Source: PALSA-607 sp036510735
GTDB lineage: Bacteria > Actinomycetota > Actinomycetes > Acidothermales > Acidothermaceae
NCBI GenBank assembly: GCA_036510735.1
Contig: DATCDK010000113.1
Location: 1-10,385, forward strand
Direction of reading: 5' to 3'
Length of the DNA stretch: 10,385 nucleotides
The first letter of the stretch is position 1. The number at the start of each line of letters is the position of its first letter. This document shows, in pieces, positions 6,769 to 10,385 of the stretch. The notes under the pieces were generated by a model. It saw only the letters and a program-made list of their open reading frames with translations. It had not been told where the DNA came from and made no database searches. Position numbers and translations under genes: made by a program.

Positions 6769-8649
6769 ATGCTGATCGGGCGCGCACTGCGATTCGCGAT
6801 TGTCGGGGCACTATGCGCCGCTGCAGTCGCGCTGCCGTCCACTGCCTCGGCCGACTCGACGCTTCCGCCGTATAACGTGACGCAGCCCATCGGCGTCCCG
6901 AATGCATGGGCTGTGGCTGTCGACCCGGAGTCACATCGGGTCTACGTCGCGGGTGCACCCAACCAAACGGTTGTCGTGCTCGACGGACTCACGGACTCAA
7001 CGCTTGCGACCATCACCGTGCCGTTTACGCCGAGCTCAATGGCTATTGATTCGGCCGCGCATCGTTTGTTCATCCTTGGTGACGATCGCACCTCGTCGAA
7101 GGACACCGTCTCGGTATCGATCGTCGATACCACGACGAACGCGATTGTTTCCACCGTTCCTGGTCCGTTTTTGCCGCTGGCCGGAATCGTCGTCGATACG
7201 TTCAATCACCGCGTCCTGGCGCTCCCAATGGTGCTCGATGAGATGGGCAGGCTCATCACCCCGTCGGGACCTCCGGTGACTTTCGGCGGAGCCGGAGTCG
7301 CGGTCGACCCATCCATCCAACGCTTGTACGTCAGCAACCCGAGTACGGGCGTGGTGACTGTCTACAACAGCACGACTCTCCGGTCGGTCGTAGCGGTGAA
7401 GGTCAGTTCGTCCCCTCAGGCGATAGCGATCGACCCGCAGACGCACTCCGTGTACGTATCGGATGACAGTAACGGCGTGGTGTCAGTCATTAACGGAACG
7501 ACGGACAAGGTCACTGCGACGATCCCGGTGGGCGCGACCCCGACGTCGCTTGCGGTTGACTCCGGCGCCGGCCTTGTCTACGTCAGCGACCCCGACACCT
7601 CCTGGTTCCAGACCGTCCCAAGTGCGGTCACCGTGATCGACGCGACTGACAATGCGGTCATCCACTCGATATCCGTTTCGGCTCAAGGTGGCGGCGCGAA
7701 TGGCATCGCCGTCGACCCGACTACGCACACCGTCTGGGTCGCCGCCGATCAGATGTCCGAACTGCAGCCGGTTCTGTCTCGCCGTGCGGGGGCTGATCGC
7801 TTCGGCACCGCGGCCGCGATCTCGGGTGCTGCTTACGACAAACAAGGGGCGGACGCCGTGGTGCTCGCGCGGTCGGACACCTATCCCGATGCGTTGGTTG
7901 GTGCTCCGTTCGCAGCGTCGAAGAATGCGCCTCTGCTCTATACCTCGGGTGCTGCGTTGCCCGCGTCAACGGCGGCGGAAGTCACTCGTGTTCTGTCGCC
8001 AGGGAAAACGGTGTACTTGCTCGGTGGCGCGAGCGCGATCCCTGCGAGCATCGCTGCGCAGCTAGCGGGTATGGGTTATGTCGTCAGTCGAATCAGTGGA
8101 GGGGACCGTTACGCGACTGCGGTGGCGGTCGCCGACGCTATGGGTTCGCCGAGCACTGTCTTTCTTGCTACGGCCGCGAATTACGCCGACGCACTTGCCG
8201 CCGGCCCGGCCGCTGCGCATGCGGCCGGCGCGATCCTGCTCACTAACGGCACGGCCATGCCGCCCGCGACAACCGCCTACCTGGCTGCGCATCCCGGGAC
8301 CACGTACGCAGTTGGAGGTCCGGCAGCAACGGCCGACCAATCGGCGTCCGCCATTTCTGGAGCTGACCGCTACGCGACCGCGACCCTCGTTGCGCAGCAG
8401 TTCTTTGCGACGCCGACGACAGTCGGGCTGGCAAGTGGCGTGACATTCGCTGATGCGTTGCCTGCGGCCGGTTACTTGGCCCGCGTCGGCGGACCGTTGC
8501 TGCTCACCGATCCCAACGCGTTGCCGTCAACTGCGTCGACCTACCTGACTGCTGCGCAATCGAGCATCACGAAGGCACTCGTATTCGGTGGCTCCAGCGC
8601 CGTGTCGACCGCGGCACAGACAGAGTTCAGCGCGTCACTCGGCCAGTAA
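6769..8649 (+). CDS. secreted seven-repeat YVTN beta-propeller protein with triple CWB2 anchor
   Basis: I chose the ATG at 6769: GAGAGGG (6754-6760) lies 8 nt upstream and a clean signal peptide follows (RALRF n-region, cleavage after ASA at 28). The open frame continues upstream inside the Fic gene, but that part reads as a shadow. The product has 626 residues. Residues about 45-330 hold seven recurrences of the xxAVDPxxxxVYV pattern, such as VAVDPESHRVYVAG, GVAVDPSIQRLYVSN and AIAIDPQTHSVYVSD, enough for a full seven-bladed propeller. Residues 339-626 form three CWB2 repeats opening at RAGADRF. Such propellers usually bind proteins or glycans; the partner is unknown. Only 13 nt separate it from the Fic stop, and its ribosome site overlaps that stop, so the two are probably co-transcribed although one product is cytoplasmic and the other exported. 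Confidence 0.88.
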   Translation: MLIGRALRFAIVGALCAAAVALPSTASADSTLPPYNVTQPIGVPNAWAVAVDPESHRVYVAGAPNQTVVVLDGLTDSTLATITVPFTPSSMAIDSAAHRLFILGDDRTSSKDTVSVSIVDTTTNAIVSTVPGPFLPLAGIVVDTFNHRVLALPMVLDEMGRLITPSGPPVTFGGAGVAVDPSIQRLYVSNPSTGVVTVYNSTTLRSVVAVKVSSSPQAIAIDPQTHSVYVSDDSNGVVSVINGTTDKVTATIPVGATPTSLAVDSGAGLVYVSDPDTSWFQTVPSAVTVIDATDNAVIHSISVSAQGGGANGIAVDPTTHTVWVAADQMSELQPVLSRRAGADRFGTAAAISGAAYDKQGADAVVLARSDTYPDALVGAPFAASKNAPLLYTSGAALPASTAAEVTRVLSPGKTVYLLGGASAIPASIAAQLAGMGYVVSRISGGDRYATAVAVADAMGSPSTVFLATAANYADALAAGPAAAHAAGAILLTNGTAMPPATTAYLAAHPGTTYAVGGPAATADQSASAISGADRYATATLVAQQFFATPTTVGLASGVTFADALPAAGYLARVGGPLLLTDPNALPSTASTYLTAAQSSITKALVFGGSSAVSTAAQTEFSASLGQ

Positions 8650-8650
8650 C

Positions 8651-8666
8651 CCAGCTTGATCGCTGG
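8651..8666. terminator. weak hairpin between convergent genes
   Basis: CCAGC (8651-8655) and GCTGG (8662-8666) pair around a six-base loop, directly after the stop of the YVTN-CWB2 gene and 14 nt from the stop of the - strand fragment. No T-run follows on either strand, so it is a weak candidate for a two-way terminator. Confidence 0.25.
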
Positions 8667-8680
8667 CATGACCGCCCGAC

Positions 8681-8979
8681 TTACCCGCCGAGGGTGACGT
8701 TGATGGCATCTGCGACCGACTGGTTCACGGTGTTAGGCCCACCGATCAGGTAGCCCGTGGTGAGCGTGCCTTTCACGGCTGCCAGATAGGTCGTCACCGA
8801 ACCCGGCACGCTCGAGGTCGCGACTAAGACAAGCGGTGCCGTGACGTGGCCTAGCAGTGCGCCGGCGGATAAGGCGTCGGCGAAGGACAGTCCCGTTGCC
8901 ACGCCGACTTCGGTGGGCGCGCTAAAGAACTTCGTCGCAACGTCGATGGCCGTATCGAATCGGTCGGCGCCACGACCCA
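8681..8979 (-). pseudogene. truncated CWB2 protein: last repeat only
   Basis: Read on the - strand, about 98 residues from GRGADRFDTA through VATKFFSAPTEVGVATG to a TAA stop at 8683-8681 align along their length with the third CWB2 repeat of the other three proteins. There is no signal peptide and no first or second repeat. Upstream, the frame runs into the tandem 25-bp repeat at 8986-9035, which supplies a short non-homologous leader (MTLMSRDIADTYCV, ATG at 9019-9017). A lone CWB2 repeat without export signal is unlikely to function. It is more diverged than the others (PLVLVA in place of PLLLTD), as expected for a decaying remnant. The frame itself is still open. Confidence 0.8.
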
Positions 8980-8985
8980 CACAAT

Positions 8986-9035
8986 AAGTGTCAGCGATGT
9001 CCCGAGACATAAGTGTCAACGATGTCCCGAGACAC
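8986..9035. repeat. 25-bp tandem repeat at the break point of the CWB2 fragment
   Basis: Two adjacent 25-bp units (8986-9010 and 9011-9035) differ at two positions, including the last base. Each contains CGATGTCCCGAGACA, and the unit starts AAGTGTCA. The repeat sits between the cut end of the CWB2 fragment and the partial hairpin copy at 9040. It resembles the repeated termini of actinobacterial insertion sequences, possibly IS481-like, but no transposase is present, so it may be a scar or a minimal end. Confidence 0.7.
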
Positions 9036-9039
9036 CACA

Positions 9040-9068
9040 GGTCGCAAGAACGACCGCTGAGGACCCGA
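9040..9068 (+). repeat. partial copy of the dispersed hairpin element
   Basis: All 29 bases are identical to 5450-5478. With one base skipped, similarity continues through CCCCGA. The inner stem is cut to five pairs (GGTCG/CGACC), and the left outer arm GGTCCT is missing: the repeat scar ending at 9035 takes its place. The element was therefore broken here, or this marks its minimal mobile part. Confidence 0.75.
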
Positions 9069-9278
9069 CCCCGACGACCGCGGTGCAGCCCGCATTCCGG
9101 ACGCCGATACTCGACGCGCCGTCGGTGATCCGCCGCCGATCGTCGCGCCGGCCTCCGGTCGACCCACTAGCTTGCGCAGGAGCAATAGCTTGCGAGACTG
9201 CGGCGGGGGATCCGAAGACTGTCCGCGATTGCTGTTCTACTGGGCAGATCGGGCTGTTCCGAGCCACTGAGGGGGCTC
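9069..9278. other. non-coding stretch without recognised gene
   Basis: About 210 bases follow the hairpin copy. Open frames here, such as the - strand frame crossing 8991-9185, read through the repeats and have no recognisable protein features, so I count them as chance. The only structure I see is the pair of TAGCTTGCG repeats at 9168-9194. Confidence 0.4.
9168..9194 (+). promoter_or_regulatory. TAGCTTGCG direct repeats upstream of small gene
   Basis: TAGCTTGCG occurs at 9168-9176 and again at 9186-9194, 18 bases apart. TTGC and GCAA (9172-9175 and 9182-9185) also form a short inverted pair between them. The pair ends 87 nt before the start of the small gene at 9282. The spacing, under two helical turns, would suit a regulator binding, but no -10 box is clear. 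Confidence 0.35.
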
Positions 9279-9281
9279 GTG

Positions 9282-9557
9282 ATGCGTAACGAGATCGAGA
9301 TCGTGGATGGTGTAGCGACTGCGGTTGCAACCGCGATGGAAGATCCGGAAGTGATCCTGACGGCGATGTATGAGGCCGTGTTCGCGTATCACGAGACCAA
9401 GGATCCCGCGGCCTTGATCGATTTTGCCGAGGCGGCACGTGCCGCGGCGATCGTCCACTCGGCCGCTCAGCACGCCAAAACGCTTGAGAATGCTTCGCCC
9501 CCCGCGCTGGGCAAGGGCCGCTCTTTGGACGAGATCTTCGCGGCACAACCGAACTAG
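9282..9557 (+). CDS. small protein of unknown function
   Basis: A 91-residue protein. TGAGGGGG (9268-9275) lies 6 nt before the ATG at 9282, a better fit than the GTG at 9279. The sequence is acidic at the start (MRNEIEIVDG), then helical and Ala-rich (ATAMEDPEVILTAMYEAVFA, DFAEAARAAAIVHSAAQHAK), and ends with a polar tail GKGRSLDEIFAAQPN. There is no signal peptide, membrane segment or cysteine, so it is probably a small cytoplasmic helical protein. I do not recognise the family. A small regulatory or antitoxin-like protein is conceivable, but nothing in the sequence proves it and no partner toxin gene lies beside it. Its position after a rearranged repeat region suggests a separate transcript. 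Confidence 0.6.
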   Translation: MRNEIEIVDGVATAVATAMEDPEVILTAMYEAVFAYHETKDPAALIDFAEAARAAAIVHSAAQHAKTLENASPPALGKGRSLDEIFAAQPN

Positions 9558-9645
9558 ACGTCGTGGGTGCGAAGCGCGCCCGGGGTCAGCGGTGGTTTGC
9601 TGGGCCGTTACCCGGACGTTACTGGTTTCTGGTCTAATCCTCGGC

Positions 9646-10385
9646 GTGAACAACCGCTCGGTGGGCAGGTGGCGGGTGGTCGCCTCGCTCGTCGCTGTGA
9701 CCGCCTTGGTCGCGGCGTGCGGCGGTCATAAGTCCGCTTCGCAACCGCCGTCCACCACTGCCGTTGCAAGCTCAACCGTGGCGACGCCCACTCTGAGCGC
9801 TCCAGTAGTGAGTGTTACTCCAAGCACCGGTGCGCCGACGACCGCCGCTCTCAAGACCTACGGCTACGGCGCTAACCCGACGGGCGCCGACTACCAACCG
9901 GGCGTCATTGTCGTCGGTGGCGGTCCGGCGTCGATTCGCTCGGCAAGCGGCAACGGACTCGTGTGGACGATCGCCAAGAACGCGCCCGGCGTCGACAAGC
10001 TCCAGGTCGGGTCCGTGATGGTGCTGACCAGCATGGCGACGGGGCGGGTCGCGGCGATCCACGATGACGGCGATTCGCGCGTGGTGACACTTGCGCCGGT
10101 GAACCTCACCGACGTGATCAAGAACGGCTCGATTGACGTCGACCAAGCGCTGCCGGCCTCTGCCATTAGCTACCGCGTCATCCCGCAGCTGGCTTGGGCA
10201 CAGCAGACGCCGCAGGCTGGCGATTTGCCGTCGGCCAACATCTCGCCGTCCGGTTACAACCGCACGAAGCCGTTCGCCGCGCAAGCGGCGGCGCTACCGA
10301 AAGCAGCACCGGGTGGGAACTCGATTTTCGAGTCGGACTCGAGCCTCGAGTTCAAGGTCGGCGACTGGACGGTGTCGCCGGACGT
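9646..10385 (+). CDS. putative lipoprotein, 5' part
   Basis: The GTG at 9646 opens a frame that runs off the right edge (246 whole codons visible). The product starts MNNRSVGRWR, then a hydrophobic stretch ending in the lipobox LVAAC with C25 as the lipidated cysteine. A Ser/Thr/Pro-rich linker (about 26-65), typical of lipoproteins that reach away from the membrane, comes next. The following region (about 66-190) is mostly beta-like and holds GVIVVGGGPASIRSASGNG and SVMVLTSMATGRVAAI; I do not recognise a named domain. It should sit on the outer face of the cell membrane. There is no ribosome site before the GTG, and TCTAAT (9633-9638) lies only 7 nt upstream, which would fit a leaderless transcript. 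The role is unknown. Confidence 0.82.
   Translation, partial: MNNRSVGRWRVVASLVAVTALVAACGGHKSASQPPSTTAVASSTVATPTLSAPVVSVTPSTGAPTTAALKTYGYGANPTGADYQPGVIVVGGGPASIRSASGNGLVWTIAKNAPGVDKLQVGSVMVLTSMATGRVAAIHDDGDSRVVTLAPVNLTDVIKNGSIDVDQALPASAISYRVIPQLAWAQQTPQAGDLPSANISPSGYNRTKPFAAQAAALPKAAPGGNSIFESDSSLEFKVGDWTVSPD

Noticed and set aside
2440..8646. Repeated CWB2 DNA as a possible CRISPR or tandem satellite
   Set aside because: The recurrence is protein-level domain repetition within coding frames with no fixed short repeat and spacer spacing.
8991..9185. - strand frame crossing the tandem repeat and the hairpin copy
   Set aside because: It is made of repeat sequence read through; similar peptide words at 5272-5517 come only from the shared non-coding repeat.

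Overview
The window is high-GC DNA with actinobacterial hallmarks: GTG starts, GGAGG-type ribosome sites, short intergenic gaps, and secreted proteins carrying several cell-wall-binding repeats of the CWB2 type (Pfam PF04122). The genus cannot be told from the sequence. All intact genes are on the + strand; only one gene fragment is on the - strand.

Layout. (1) 1-1435: the 3' end of an SPFH/band-7 (flotillin-like) gene, overlapping by ATGA with an NAD-kinase-fold gene. (2) 1612-8649: three secreted proteins with the same C-terminal architecture, three CWB2 repeats of about 290 residues in total, but different N-terminal heads. The heads are an unrecognised two-part cysteine-containing region (1612-3309), a beta-propeller-like region with Asp-box motifs (3409-5418), and a seven-repeat YVTN-type propeller (6769-8649). 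(3) Between the second and third lies a Fic-domain gene (5586-6755) with an inhibitory helix motif and a C-terminal winged helix. Its upstream region holds two inverted repeats that look like an operator. Only 13 nt separate it from the YVTN-CWB2 gene. (4) 8681-9068: a - strand fragment holding only the last CWB2 repeat, cut at its 5' end by a tandem 25-bp repeat. Next to it is a partial copy of a hairpin element that also occurs, more complete, at 5440-5475. (5) 9282-9557: a small unrecognised protein. (6) 9646-end: the 5' part of a lipoprotein gene.

How the parts may work together. The three CWB2 proteins are probably exported and held on the cell envelope through the triple CWB2 module, presenting different heads outward. 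The array looks like it grew by duplication of the anchor module with exchange of heads, and the fragment and repeat scars at 8681-9068 show that the locus is still being rearranged. The Fic enzyme should be cytoplasmic and may control its own promoter, and that of the gene behind it, through its winged helix; this is inference. I found no CRISPR array, tRNA, rRNA or intact transposase.
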